Below, piece by piece: positions 8,389-18,604 of a stretch of DNA of 64,000 nt. The position numbers were made by a program, and so were the translations under genes. The notes under the pieces were generated by a model. That model was not told the origin of the DNA. It saw nothing but the letters and a program-made list of their open reading frames with translations, and searched no databases. Within the stretch, counting starts at the first letter, position 1; every line of letters begins with the position of its first letter. Source of the stretch: Antricoccus suffuscus (GTDB taxonomy: Bacteria; Actinomycetota; Actinomycetes; Mycobacteriales; Antricoccaceae); the NCBI RefSeq assembly GCF_003003235.1, contig NZ_PVUE01000006.1:62001-126000 (forward strand), in the 5' to 3' direction.

Positions 8389-9993
8389 GTGTCCGAGCAA
8401 GCACAGCATCACCGCCCACTCACCGACCGCACCGTTGCCACGGTCCTGCAGGAGGTCACCGCACATACTCCAGACAAACTCGCGGTTCGCGATGAGAGCG
8501 AGACCTACACGTACGCCGAACTGGTCGCCGCCGCCACGCGGGCTGGCGGTGGATTTCGGCGGCTCGGGGTCGGCCGTCAAGACCGCGTGCTGCTCATGCT
8601 CGACAACCACTGCGACTACGTCGTCTCCTGGCTCGGCCTCAGCCTCATGGCGGCAGTCGAGGTACCAATCAATACCGCCTATAAGGAGAGTTTGCTCAGC
8701 TACTTGATCAACGACTCTGGGGCCTCGACGATCGTGATTGAGGACGTCTACCTAGAGCGGCTCAGGTCCGTCGTCGCCGATCTGGATAACGTGACCACCG
8801 TCGTCGTACGCGGCGACCGCACCAAAGCCGATCTTCCCGGCCTCACGGTCGTTGGCTTCGAACAGCTGCGCACCGCCGAGCCTATCGAAATCGAGCAAAC
8901 CGATCCGTGGGATCTCATCGCGGTCATGTACACCTCCGGCACGACCGGGCCTTCGAAGGGCGTCCTGGTCACGCACGGACACGCCTACAGCTATTGCACG
9001 CCCCATTTCTGGAACGCCGCCGCACCAGACGACGTCGCTCTCGTCGCTCTCCCGCTGTTCCACGTCGGCGGCCAGTGGGCCGGCGTCTACAACGCCTTGA
9101 TAGCGGGTGCCTCCGCGGCCATCGTGCCGCGGTTCAGTGCGACGACGTACTGGGACGATGTGCGTCGATTCGGCTGCACTTTCACCTTGATCCTGGGCGC
9201 GATGGCGACGTTCCTTTACGGTCAACCACCCGATCCGTCGGACAAGGACAATCCGATGACGCGGGCCATCGTCGTACCGGTGCTGCCGGAAGTTCGCGAG
9301 TTCGAAGAGCGGTTCGGCATGCTCGTCGGTACGGCGTACGGCATGACTGAGACCGCCAGCGTGATCCTCGCGCCGTACGGCGAGGCCATCCCGGCCGGCT
9401 GCGGCTGGGTCCGTGAGGACTATGAGGCACGGATCGTCGACGAAAACGACATGGAGGTCGAGCGCGGCACGGTCGGCGAGCTGGTGCTGCGGCCGCGCGA
9501 ACAGTGGTCGATTATGGCCGGCTACCTCAACAAGCCGGAGGCGACCACGCACACTTGGCGCAACCTGTGGTTCCACACCGGTGATGCGTTCCGTCAGGAC
9601 GAAAATGACCAATACTACTTCGTCGATCGCACCAAAGACGCGATCCGGCGACGCGGCGAAAACGTGTCGTCGTTCGAAGTTGAGTCCCAGATCGTTGCTA
9701 TGGATGAAGTTTTCGAGTGTGCAGTCATCGGCGTGGCCAGCGAACACACTGAGCAAGAAATCAAGGTCGTCATCGTCCCCCAGCCAGGCGCGACGATCGA
9801 CCCGAAGCAACTAGTCACCGACCTTGCCGCGAAGCTACCGTACTTCATGGTTCCGAGGTACGTAGAGATCGTCGACGAGCTACCCAAAACACCCACCCAG
9901 AAGATCCGCAAACAAGTGCTCCGGGACGAGGGCGTCACGCAGACGACCTGGGACCGGGTCACTGCGGGAATCGAGATCACACGTGACAGTTAG
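8389..9993 (+). CDS. AMP-dependent acyl-CoA ligase (CaiC-like)
   Basis: A 534-aa ANL enzyme with MYTSGTTGPSKG (near residue 183), YGMTE (near 318), the hinge VDRTKDAIRRRGENVSSFEVE (about 416-436) and a C-terminal TPTQKIRK with the catalytic lysine. The RRRGENVSS hinge is typical of crotonobetaine/carnitine-CoA ligase-like and related aliphatic acid ligases. The start is GTG with a good AAGGAG site 7-12 bp upstream. Its stop overlaps the start of the carboxyltransferase gene by 11 bp, so the two are one unit: acid activation followed by acyl-CoA carboxylation is the obvious reading. It is a paralogue of the ligase at 39345-40946. Confidence 0.9.
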   Translation: MSEQAQHHRPLTDRTVATVLQEVTAHTPDKLAVRDESETYTYAELVAAATRAGGGFRRLGVGRQDRVLLMLDNHCDYVVSWLGLSLMAAVEVPINTAYKESLLSYLINDSGASTIVIEDVYLERLRSVVADLDNVTTVVVRGDRTKADLPGLTVVGFEQLRTAEPIEIEQTDPWDLIAVMYTSGTTGPSKGVLVTHGHAYSYCTPHFWNAAAPDDVALVALPLFHVGGQWAGVYNALIAGASAAIVPRFSATTYWDDVRRFGCTFTLILGAMATFLYGQPPDPSDKDNPMTRAIVVPVLPEVREFEERFGMLVGTAYGMTETASVILAPYGEAIPAGCGWVREDYEARIVDENDMEVERGTVGELVLRPREQWSIMAGYLNKPEATTHTWRNLWFHTGDAFRQDENDQYYFVDRTKDAIRRRGENVSSFEVESQIVAMDEVFECAVIGVASEHTEQEIKVVIVPQPGATIDPKQLVTDLAAKLPYFMVPRYVEIVDELPKTPTQKIRKQVLRDEGVTQTTWDRVTAGIEITRDS

Positions 9994-11566
9994 CGACAAC
10001 AACGAAGCGCCGGGCCGATCGATGTACGAGACCGTTGAACAAGCCCGAGCGCGTGTCATGGATACTCATCGCGTCGGTGCCGTCGAGCGTCAGCATGCGT
10101 TGGGGAAATTGACTGCGCGCGAGCGGATCGCCGCGCTAGCCGATCCGGGCACATTCCGTGAGATCGGCGCACTGGTGCGGCCCGACCGTCGCCTCCCCGA
10201 CGCCCGATCCGACGATGCGCACGCCGATGGAGTCGTGGTCGGCACGGCGGCCGTCAACGGACGCACGATTGGGATACTTTCCTTTGACTTCACGGTTCTT
10301 GGTGGCAGCAATGGCACAGTGGGCGGCGCGAAGGTCGACCGTCAGGCGCGGCTGTGCCTCGAGCACGGCTATCCCCTGGTCATGATGCTCGATGGCGGCG
10401 GTCACCGCATCCAGGAGGGGTTGGACAGTCGACACTTCGCGCACGGTTTTCAGTTCTTCCAGTTGCAATCGCAGTTGTCCGGCTGGGTGCCCACGATCGC
10501 GCTGATGATGGGACCGGGGTTTGCCGGGCCGTCCAACTTCGCGGCCATGGCGGACCTCGTCGTGATGGTCGACAAGACTTCCACGATGGGTATCGCTGGA
10601 CCGGCACTCGTGAAGGCCGGCACCGGAGAGGACGCGACGAAGGACGAGTTGGGCGGGCCGGCGATCCAGGCCGACCGCGAAGGAATCGCCGATATCGTGG
10701 CCGAAGACGACGAATCGGCATTGCAGATCACGCGGGATTTTCTCGGCTACTTCCCCAACAACTCCTCGGAGCCGGTCCCGGTCACGGACTGCACCGATCC
10801 CGCGGATCGGCGCGCCGAACAGCTCACACGACTCGTGCCACCCAACCCGCGGCGCGCGTACGACGTCCGCAAGATTATCGGCGCGGTCGCGGACGCAGGC
10901 AGCGTAATGACACTCAAGCCTCGGTTCGCCCGCAACGTGTTCACGGGACTTGCGCGGCTCGACGGACGTCCCGTCGGGCTCATCGCCAACCAACCGAATC
11001 ACATGGGCGGCACACTCGACTCCGACGCGTGCGACAAGATGGCGCACTTGATCTCGTTATGCGACGCATTCGGTCTGCCGTTGATCTACTTCATCGACGT
11101 ACCAGGGTTTCTGGTAGGTCCGAGCGCAGAGCGCACCGGGCTCGCGCGCCGCAGTGGCAAACTCCTGTTTGAGCTCGGCCGGGCTACCGTGCCGCGGTTC
11201 TCCGTCGTACTGCGCAAGGGCTACGGACTGGCTTACATTGCGATGAACGGCGGCCGCAGCTTCGAGGCAGACCTGTGCGTTGCCTGGCCGACCGCCGAGA
11301 TCTGCGCCATGTCGATCGAGGGCGCGGTTGATGTAGCTTACGCCAAGAAGGTCGCCGCGGCCGACGATCCCGAACTCGCGCGCAAGACAATGATCGCGCA
11401 GTTTCGCACACAACTCGGCCCGGTTTACGCCGCAGAGGGATTCGGCATCGACGACGTGATCGACCCGCCGGATACTCGCGGTGTGCTCATTGACGCGCTA
11501 CGCCGCTCACCGCGGCGGCATCGCGATGTCTCGCCGCCGCGGGTCCACCCGGTCACGCCAATCTGA
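9983..11566 (+). CDS. Acyl-CoA carboxylase carboxyltransferase (beta) subunit
   Basis: A 527-aa crotonase-fold carboxyltransferase with both halves of the family. The N-half has KLTARERI and FTVLGGSNG, with SNFAAMADLVVMV for acyl-CoA binding. The C-half has IGLIANQPNHMGGTLDSDA-type sequence, FIDVPGF and the RRSGKLLF region for carboxybiotin. These subunits carboxylate propionyl-, acetyl-, methylcrotonyl- or longer acyl-CoA using biotin carried on an alpha subunit. No biotin carboxylase or carrier gene lies in the window, so the partner must be encoded elsewhere. The GTG start lies inside the upstream CoA ligase gene (11-bp overlap). The substrate is unresolved; a methylcrotonyl/geranyl-CoA-type or propionyl-CoA-type role is possible. 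Confidence 0.88.
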   Translation: MTVSDNNEAPGRSMYETVEQARARVMDTHRVGAVERQHALGKLTARERIAALADPGTFREIGALVRPDRRLPDARSDDAHADGVVVGTAAVNGRTIGILSFDFTVLGGSNGTVGGAKVDRQARLCLEHGYPLVMMLDGGGHRIQEGLDSRHFAHGFQFFQLQSQLSGWVPTIALMMGPGFAGPSNFAAMADLVVMVDKTSTMGIAGPALVKAGTGEDATKDELGGPAIQADREGIADIVAEDDESALQITRDFLGYFPNNSSEPVPVTDCTDPADRRAEQLTRLVPPNPRRAYDVRKIIGAVADAGSVMTLKPRFARNVFTGLARLDGRPVGLIANQPNHMGGTLDSDACDKMAHLISLCDAFGLPLIYFIDVPGFLVGPSAERTGLARRSGKLLFELGRATVPRFSVVLRKGYGLAYIAMNGGRSFEADLCVAWPTAEICAMSIEGAVDVAYAKKVAAADDPELARKTMIAQFRTQLGPVYAAEGFGIDDVIDPPDTRGVLIDALRRSPRRHRDVSPPRVHPVTPI

Positions 11567-11576
11567 CGCGCCGTCG

Positions 11577-12722
<1,146 letters not shown>

Positions 12723-12817
12723 GGAGTCTCATTTCGATCGGCGGGTTGTTATCAGGTGGTGCTCTGTCAACATATCCCGCCGCTGACGACGCCGGACACT
12801 GCCCCGACGCGCGCCCG

Positions 12818-13867
12818 TTAGTCGAAGGTGATGACCACCTTGACGTCGTCCGGTTGGGCGGTGAATGCGTCCTGGAACTTCTCCACTGGCACCCGCCGAG
12901 AAACCAGTCTGGCGAGCCATTCTGGGTCGGCCTTGGCCAGGTCGCGAGCGGCGTCGGCGTAATGCTTGAGGTTGGCGTTGACCGAGCCGACGATGACGTC
13001 GTTCTCCAGAACGATCGACCTGTTGACCGAACCAGCGTCGATCTTGAGCGACCGGCCAGTGGAAGAAACGCCGGTAAGGCAGACGATCCCGTACGACGCC
13101 GTACCGGACATCGCGCCGAAGACGAGTTCACCGACACCGGTCGCCTCGATCACCACATCGGGTTTGACCTTTGAGGTGACATCGTCGATCGAGCCGTGGT
13201 GGTACGTCGCACCGAGGTCGCGTACGAGCTGCGGTTTGGGTCCGTCGGTAACCCTGTCCAGCACGTGTACGTCCAGGCCACGCTGCGCCCCGAGCATGGC
13301 CGCGAGCAGACCGATCGGGCCGGCGCCGGTGACCAGCACGGACTTCGGCTCGAACCAGGCCCGCGCGCCGATCTGTTCGACTTGGTCCCAGGCCTTGGCC
13401 ACGACGGTCGTCGGCTCCATCAGCATGCCTACATCGGAAAGCTTAGGGTCGAGCCGCACGGCGTAATCGACCTCGACTGGCCACACTTCCCTGGCATAGC
13501 CGTCAATTTGTTTGATTCCGCGTTCGGTGTACTCGCCATTTCGACACATGTCGAACTGACCGTGCGCGCAGGCGCCGCAGGGCACGGGGTCCGGGCGTCG
13601 TACGACCCCCACCACGAGATCGCCCTTGCTAAATTCACTGCCCTCGGGCGCGGTGCGCACGCGGCCCAGCGACTCGTGACCGATGACCAGTCGCTCGTGG
13701 CCTGACGGTGCCCAGCCGTACTCACCGGAAGCGATTTCTTTGTCGGTGCCACACACGCCAACCGCAATTGCGTCGACGAGGAGCTCTCCCTCGCCCGCTT
13801 CTGGTTCGTCGACGTCGATGAGCTTCATCGAGTCCGCTTTACCCGGTACGACGGTGAGAGCGCGCAT
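12818..13867 (-). CDS. Zinc-dependent alcohol dehydrogenase, glucose 1-dehydrogenase type
   Basis: A 349-aa medium-chain dehydrogenase/reductase. The catalytic zinc site is visible in VGVCGTDKEI (Cys39) and GHES, and the structural-zinc-like cysteines are in PCGACAHGQFDMCRNG. The Rossmann motif is VTGAGPIGLLAAMLG (about residues 177-191). The N-terminal form and the LMEPTTVVAKAWDQV segment match archaeal and bacterial glucose 1-dehydrogenases, which oxidise glucose to gluconolactone with NAD(P). The start ATG shares one base with the stop of the GH15 gene (TAATG), so the two are translationally coupled, which supports a sugar substrate released by GH15. Confidence 0.85.
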   Translation of the reverse strand: MRALTVVPGKADSMKLIDVDEPEAGEGELLVDAIAVGVCGTDKEIASGEYGWAPSGHERLVIGHESLGRVRTAPEGSEFSKGDLVVGVVRRPDPVPCGACAHGQFDMCRNGEYTERGIKQIDGYAREVWPVEVDYAVRLDPKLSDVGMLMEPTTVVAKAWDQVEQIGARAWFEPKSVLVTGAGPIGLLAAMLGAQRGLDVHVLDRVTDGPKPQLVRDLGATYHHGSIDDVTSKVKPDVVIEATGVGELVFGAMSGTASYGIVCLTGVSSTGRSLKIDAGSVNRSIVLENDVIVGSVNANLKHYADAARDLAKADPEWLARLVSRRVPVEKFQDAFTAQPDDVKVVITFD

Positions 13868-15657
13868 TATTTGCTCCTCGGAGAGTTGGTAGGTCGTTTA
13901 CTGAGGTTCTGAGCGCAGTTGACGAGCCCGACGTGGCTGTACGCCTGGGGTGTGTTTCCTAGTTGTCGATGCGCCGTCGCGTCGTACTCCTCGCTGATCA
14001 GCCCGACATCGTTGCGCAGACTGAGGAGCCGCTTGAACCGCGTCTCGGCCTCGTCCCACTCGCCGATACCGCACAGCGCGTTGACCATCCAGAAGCTGCA
14101 GGCGACGAACGATCCCTCCTCGCCTGGAAGCCCATCCGCACCGCCATCCGCACGGGGGTCATAACGTAGCGTGAACCCGTCCTGCGACAAGTCGCGGTCG
14201 ATCGCCTTTACGGTGCCTATTACACGCTCATCGGTGTAAGGCAAGAAGCCCACTTCCGGAATCAGCAGCAGGGCGGCGTCCAGACCATGCGAACCGTAGA
14301 ACTGGGTAAAGGTACCTCGGTCGGCGTCGAAACCCTTCGTCGTGACCTCGTCATGAATCACCTGCCGAGTGCGCCGCCACTGGTCGACCGGACCGTCGAG
14401 GCCGAACCGCTCGACCGCCTGCACGGCACGGTCCATACCGACCCACGCCATGACCTTGGAGTGCACGTACGGACGCTCTGGCCCGCGACTTTCCCACAGC
14501 CCGCTGTCATTGTCGGACCAGTTGGACTCGAGATAATCCAGTAGGGCCCGCTGCAGATCCCACGCGTGATCGTCGGCGTCGAGTCCTCGCATGCGTGAGA
14601 GGTGCAGGCTGTCGAGCACCTCGCCCCAGACGTCCAGTTGCAACTGTTCAGAGGCCGCGTTGCCGATCCGCACCGGTTTGGATCCCTCGTAGCCGCTAAG
14701 CCACGGCACTTCGTATTCGGTGAGTCGTCGAGTGCCATCGATCGCATACATGATCTGTAGATCGGCAGGGTCGCCCGCAATCGCCCGAAGAAGCCAGTCG
14801 CGCCAGGCTCCGGCCTCACTGCGATAGCCCGTGTCCAGCAACGCGCGCAAGGTGAAGGTCGCATCACGTAGCCAGCAGTAGCGATAGTCCCAGTTTCGCG
14901 GGCCACCTATTTGTTCGGGGAGCGACGTGGTAGCCGCGGCCACCAAACCGCCGGTGGGTGCGTACGTCATCGCCTTTAGCAACACCAGCGAATGGCGAAT
15001 CTCATCCGCCCACGGTCCGTCGACGTCGGCGCGCGCGATCCACTCGTTCCAATACGACTCGGTGTCGATCAACGCCCGTTCTGCATCGATCACCCGGGGA
15101 GTCGCCCCGTTCGAGGGGGCATAGGTGAGCACGAATGGCACCCGGTCGCCCGCAGAGACTGTAAACGTCGCTGTCGTCTGCATGTCTTCGCCCGCGAGAT
15201 CGACCGGCGTTCGTAGCCATACGGCGTCCGGACCGGCAATCGCCTCGAGCATTCCGTCGCGATTGCGAACCCACGGCACGATGCTGCCGTAGTCGAAGCG
15301 CAACGCCAGGTCCATCCGCATAGTGACAGTTCCGCTGATGCCTTCGACAATCCGCACTATGTCGGCGACGTCATCGCGCGGCGGCATGAGATCGATAACC
15401 CGAACGGAGCCATCCGTTGTATCCCAGACCGTCTCCAGGATTAGCGAGTGCCCGCGGTATTGCCGGCTGGTGCACTTGTCCCCGGTCGCGGGCGCCAGTC
15501 TCCAGCGCCCCGCGCTATCGTCACCGAGCATCGCGGCAAAGCACGCCGCCGAGTCAAAACGCGGCAGGCACAACCAGTCGATCGAGCCGTCCTTGCCGAC
15601 CATCGCCGCGGTGTGCAGATCCCCGATCAGTGCGTAATCCTCGATCCGCTGTGGCAA
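13867..15657 (-). CDS. Glycoside hydrolase family 15 (glucoamylase/trehalase-like)
   Basis: A 596-aa GH15 protein. The N-terminal beta-sandwich begins IEDYALIGDLHTAAMVGKDG and SIDWLCLPRFDS. The (alpha/alpha)6 barrel carries NWDYRYCWLRDATFTL and, near the C-terminus, GEEGSFVACSFW. GH15 members without a signal peptide in actinomycetes are often trehalases that split trehalose to glucose; maltooligosaccharide glucoamylase activity is the alternative. No signal peptide is seen, so the enzyme is cytosolic. It is directly coupled to the glucose 1-dehydrogenase-type gene downstream, giving a likely two-step route from an alpha-glucoside to gluconolactone. Confidence 0.9.
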   Translation of the reverse strand: MPQRIEDYALIGDLHTAAMVGKDGSIDWLCLPRFDSAACFAAMLGDDSAGRWRLAPATGDKCTSRQYRGHSLILETVWDTTDGSVRVIDLMPPRDDVADIVRIVEGISGTVTMRMDLALRFDYGSIVPWVRNRDGMLEAIAGPDAVWLRTPVDLAGEDMQTTATFTVSAGDRVPFVLTYAPSNGATPRVIDAERALIDTESYWNEWIARADVDGPWADEIRHSLVLLKAMTYAPTGGLVAAATTSLPEQIGGPRNWDYRYCWLRDATFTLRALLDTGYRSEAGAWRDWLLRAIAGDPADLQIMYAIDGTRRLTEYEVPWLSGYEGSKPVRIGNAASEQLQLDVWGEVLDSLHLSRMRGLDADDHAWDLQRALLDYLESNWSDNDSGLWESRGPERPYVHSKVMAWVGMDRAVQAVERFGLDGPVDQWRRTRQVIHDEVTTKGFDADRGTFTQFYGSHGLDAALLLIPEVGFLPYTDERVIGTVKAIDRDLSQDGFTLRYDPRADGGADGLPGEEGSFVACSFWMVNALCGIGEWDEAETRFKRLLSLRNDVGLISEEYDATAHRQLGNTPQAYSHVGLVNCAQNLSKRPTNSPRSK

Positions 15658-15712
15658 TTCGTGCCTCCGATGGCGCTCAATTGGTCGTTAAGCTGTCATC
15701 CGGAGGATATCG

Positions 15713-16393
15713 CTACTGGGGAGATTTTGCGTGCAAAGTCAACCGGCATGCGCCGGGCTCCGAAAACGCGACCAGCTGCGTCTCCTCGCCATCCGCGCCG
15801 TATTCTTCGATGGCACCACGAATGATTCCCAGGTGCACACCGCAAACGATGTCCGGGTACTTGTTCGCGGCATCGAGCAGGGGGCACGTCGTCAGCCGCA
15901 CACTGCGCCCGCGCGGCGCCGATTCCGGGGCAAACCTGAGCGAATTCAGCATCTCGAGCGTTGCACGACGGATTCGCGGCAGCGTTGGCCGGCCCTCTAT
16001 CGGCCTCGCTCGCGCTAGCTCCTTGCCCCAGTCCCGTCCAGCACGAATCGCGTCGTCGGTCGGCCTACGGCTGTTGCGTGCGATCTGCGCGGCAAGCGCT
16101 GACGCCAGACCGGCGTACTCCGAACCCTCCCCCGTGCCCGCATCGGAACTGGCGTAGAGCCACGCCGGACGACCCCGGCCGACGGCCGCGGCGCGGGTAC
16201 GTTCTACGTAGCCGAGTTCGACCAGCGCGTCGGCATGCTCACGAACGGTATTGGGATGTTGGCCCAGATCCGCGGACAACTCCGCGATCGTGGCTGGTCG
16301 GTCCCGCGCGTCTAGCAACTTCATCAACGCGGCACGGGGCGCGGAAAGCGTGGCGAGAAACGGTCTCTCCGGCGCTACGCGGTCCGGACCCAT
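15713..16393 (-). CDS. HTH transcriptional regulator with C-terminal cysteines
   Basis: A 226-aa protein with an N-terminal winged helix-turn-helix of ArsR/SufR shape (about residues 10-80, including LGQHPNTVREHADALVELGYVER) and a C-terminal domain carrying Cys170, Cys184 (in VCGVHLG) and Cys216. The spacing recalls Fe-S or metal-sensing regulators of the SufR kind, but ligation is inferred. The ATG at 16393 starts at the conserved domain; an in-frame GTG at 16435 would add 14 residues and cannot be excluded. It is divergent from the hemerythrin-DUF2249 gene, its likely target. A role in oxygen, nitric oxide or redox sensing is the best guess. Confidence 0.75.
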   Translation of the reverse strand: MGPDRVAPERPFLATLSAPRAALMKLLDARDRPATIAELSADLGQHPNTVREHADALVELGYVERTRAAAVGRGRPAWLYASSDAGTGEGSEYAGLASALAAQIARNSRRPTDDAIRAGRDWGKELARARPIEGRPTLPRIRRATLEMLNSLRFAPESAPRGRSVRLTTCPLLDAANKYPDIVCGVHLGIIRGAIEEYGADGEETQLVAFSEPGACRLTLHAKSPQ

Positions 16394-16525
16394 GTCCGCG
16401 GTCCGGGACGTTTTGCCAGCCTGGTTATTTTTCACGGATTTGAGTGTAATAAAGTATCGGCAGTAGCGCCACCTAACTACACCGGAAGTCCAATCATCTT
16501 TCTGCCCATAAGCCGGAGGTTCGTC
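16394..16525. promoter_or_regulatory. Divergent control region between HTH regulator and hemerythrin gene
   Basis: 132 bp shared by two divergent genes. An AT-rich imperfect dyad lies at about 16424-16452 (TTATT and TTTCAC on the left, GTGT and AATAA on the right), unusual in this GC-rich window and a possible operator. A GGAGG ribosome site precedes the hemerythrin ATG. Confidence 0.35.
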
Positions 16526-17311
16526 ATGAGCAACGTCAACATCACCACAACCGAGTCCGATTCCACTGCGCTGACGGCCATCGAGCAGCAGCATGCCGAG
16601 ATGACTGGCTCGTTGACGGCGCACGTGTCCGCTTTGTTGAGCGCCGTGGCCTCGGGCGATCAGAGCGCCGCACAAGCAGCCCGAACCGCAGCCGTGTCAT
16701 GGAGCCAACAAAACGTCCTCGCCTACCTCGACGCCGAGGAGAAGGTCCTCTATCCCGTCGCTGCCGCCAAGTCCGAGGGACGACTACTGGTCGAAGCGCT
16801 GCACGCCGACCACGAAACCATCGCTGGGCTGGTCAATGAGCTTGCGCAGGCTCCGGACGGCGTACGCGCGGTAGCCGCGGCCACGGCGCTACGAGTCGCG
16901 ATGGTCGGGCATCTTGCCAAGCAGGACCAGCAGCTGCTCCCACTGCTTGCCGCGGCGCCCGATGTGTCACTCAGCGATCTGCATTCGCAGCTCGACACGG
17001 CGGCAGGCCTGGCGGCTGAAACAACTCCCGCCGCGGACGCCCATGCCGATGGTCACGACTGCACCTGCGGCGAGACCGACGAAAAGGGCTATCCCGAACT
17101 GGACGCACGCGTCGTACCGCACGCGATCCGGCACGCGACCGTATTCGGCGCCCTCGACGCGGTCCGTCCCGGCAAGGGTCTCATCCTCGTAGCGCCACAC
17201 GACCCGCTGCCGCTTCTGGCCCAGCTCGAACGACGCTCCCCTGGCGCATTCGAGGTCAGCTATGTCGAGCGTGGACCGGAGGCGTGGCGGCTCGCCATCG
17301 TCCGCAACTAG
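16526..17311 (+). CDS. Hemerythrin-domain protein fused to DUF2249
   Basis: A 261-aa protein. The N-terminal four-helix HHE domain (about residues 15-150) has His/Glu candidates in QQHAEM, DAEEKVLYP, LHADHETI and GHLAKQDQQLLP. A short acidic/Cys linker (HDCTCGETDEKG) leads into a C-terminal DUF2249 domain (about 190-260: ELDARVVPHAIRHATVFGALD to WRLAIVR). Hemerythrin domains bind a di-iron centre and O2 or NO. DUF2249 is often linked with NO/denitrification or Fe-S repair genes. The first HHE histidine has shifted context, so the iron site should be checked. It is divergent from a cysteine-bearing regulator and has a strong GGAGG ribosome site. Confidence 0.88.
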   Translation: MSNVNITTTESDSTALTAIEQQHAEMTGSLTAHVSALLSAVASGDQSAAQAARTAAVSWSQQNVLAYLDAEEKVLYPVAAAKSEGRLLVEALHADHETIAGLVNELAQAPDGVRAVAAATALRVAMVGHLAKQDQQLLPLLAAAPDVSLSDLHSQLDTAAGLAAETTPAADAHADGHDCTCGETDEKGYPELDARVVPHAIRHATVFGALDAVRPGKGLILVAPHDPLPLLAQLERRSPGAFEVSYVERGPEAWRLAIVRN

Positions 17312-18519
17312 TCACCCTGCGGGTCGCGTTGAATGTCGACGGGGCCCGCTCGATCCTCGAATACGCCTGCAGCGACACGGGTCTTGCGGTTTGCGTGCAC
17401 AGACCAACGGCCGACCCATCTGCCCAGCGCTAGACACGTACCCACGCTGAGTACACCGATGCTGATAATTCCGCCGGCGAGCGAACCAAGAGAAGCGCCG
17501 GCCGAAAGGATCAGCGGCCCGCCCGCGTTGCCGATGTCGATCTCGAGTCGCCATACGCCGAGGAACTGGGACCGTTCGCCGGGTGGTGCGACGTCGGCGC
17601 CGAGGGTCATCAGGATTCCGGAACCCATGCCGTTTCCGACGCCGAGCAATGCGGCAACCAAACTGACGGTAGTGACGCTGTATGTCAGCGGCAGCAATAA
17701 CATGCTGAGCCCCATGATCGCCATCGACGGAATTGCCACCCACAACCGACCGGCGTGATCCATGACCTTGCCAGCCGGATAGAACAGCAGCATGTCAACG
17801 GCGCCACACAACCCGTATACCAGGCTGGTGGTCGCGGGCGAGAGTCCAAGGTGTTCGGTCCATAGCGGTAGGACGGTCTGTCGGGCGCCGCGAACGGCGC
17901 CGACGAGCAGTACGGCGAAACCAAGCGTCGTGAGGACCGGTATGTGTTCGCGGACGACCGTCGCCATTGACCGGCGCGAGGCGGCCTCCCGAGCGCGCAG
18001 CTGCTCAGCTCCGGCCAGATCCGGTACGGCGAGCACGATAGTGCCGGCGATGATGGAGGTAGCAACACCGACCCAGATGGCATGCGAGCCGGCGCCACCG
18101 TGAATGACCAGTGCGCCGATGAACGGGCCAAGAAACTGTCCGATCCGAGCCACGCCGCCGAGCGTCGACAACGCCCGCGCCCGCAGACGCGCCGGCGTGA
18201 CCTCCGCGAGGTACGACTGCCGCGCCAGTCCAAACGTGGCGTTGGCAGCGCCGACGGTGACGACGCCAATCCCGAGAAGCCACAGGCTCGGCGCGAGTGC
18301 GGCAGACAGCATCCCCACGAGGGCGACGCCGGTGGCGACGACCATCGCGCGGCGATCACCGATCCGGCCGGCCAACGCGCCGGCCGGTACGTCGGCAAGG
18401 ATCTGCCCAATCGGCAGCATCGCGGCCATCAGCCCGGCGATCGCCAGATTAGCGCCGAGGTCGGTGGCGCTGGTAGCGATGACCGGGATCAGAGCCCCGA
18501 CGCCGATCTCGGCGATCAT
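17308..18519 (-). CDS. MFS transporter (DHA1-like), start uncertain
   Basis: A 403-aa, roughly twelve-helix major facilitator with the motif-A-like segment PAGALAGRIGDRRAMV between helices 2 and 3. It is probably a drug or metabolite efflux carrier; the substrate is unknown. The only ATG in frame (18519) falls inside what looks like helix 1: the open frame continues upstream with hydrophobic SLIPGAYLPS before the ATG, without an ATG, GTG or TTG. The true start may be a rare codon, or the N-terminus may be shortened. Its stop codon shares the CTAG with that of the convergent hemerythrin gene. Confidence 0.82.
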   Translation of the reverse strand: MIAEIGVGALIPVIATSATDLGANLAIAGLMAAMLPIGQILADVPAGALAGRIGDRRAMVVATGVALVGMLSAALAPSLWLLGIGVVTVGAANATFGLARQSYLAEVTPARLRARALSTLGGVARIGQFLGPFIGALVIHGGAGSHAIWVGVATSIIAGTIVLAVPDLAGAEQLRAREAASRRSMATVVREHIPVLTTLGFAVLLVGAVRGARQTVLPLWTEHLGLSPATTSLVYGLCGAVDMLLFYPAGKVMDHAGRLWVAIPSMAIMGLSMLLLPLTYSVTTVSLVAALLGVGNGMGSGILMTLGADVAPPGERSQFLGVWRLEIDIGNAGGPLILSAGASLGSLAGGIISIGVLSVGTCLALGRWVGRWSVHANRKTRVAAGVFEDRAGPVDIQRDPQGD

Positions 18520-18604
18520 CGAGGGAAGGTACGCGCCCGGGATCAGCGATTTGAGTGAGAACCCGTCCCGCTGATCCGACGGCTCGCGGCTAATCTTCGA
18601 GCAC

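Noticed and set aside
15941-16443. Plus-strand frames opposite the HTH regulator
   Set aside because: They are Arg/Pro-rich translations without domains; the minus frame has a clear winged helix and cysteine motif.
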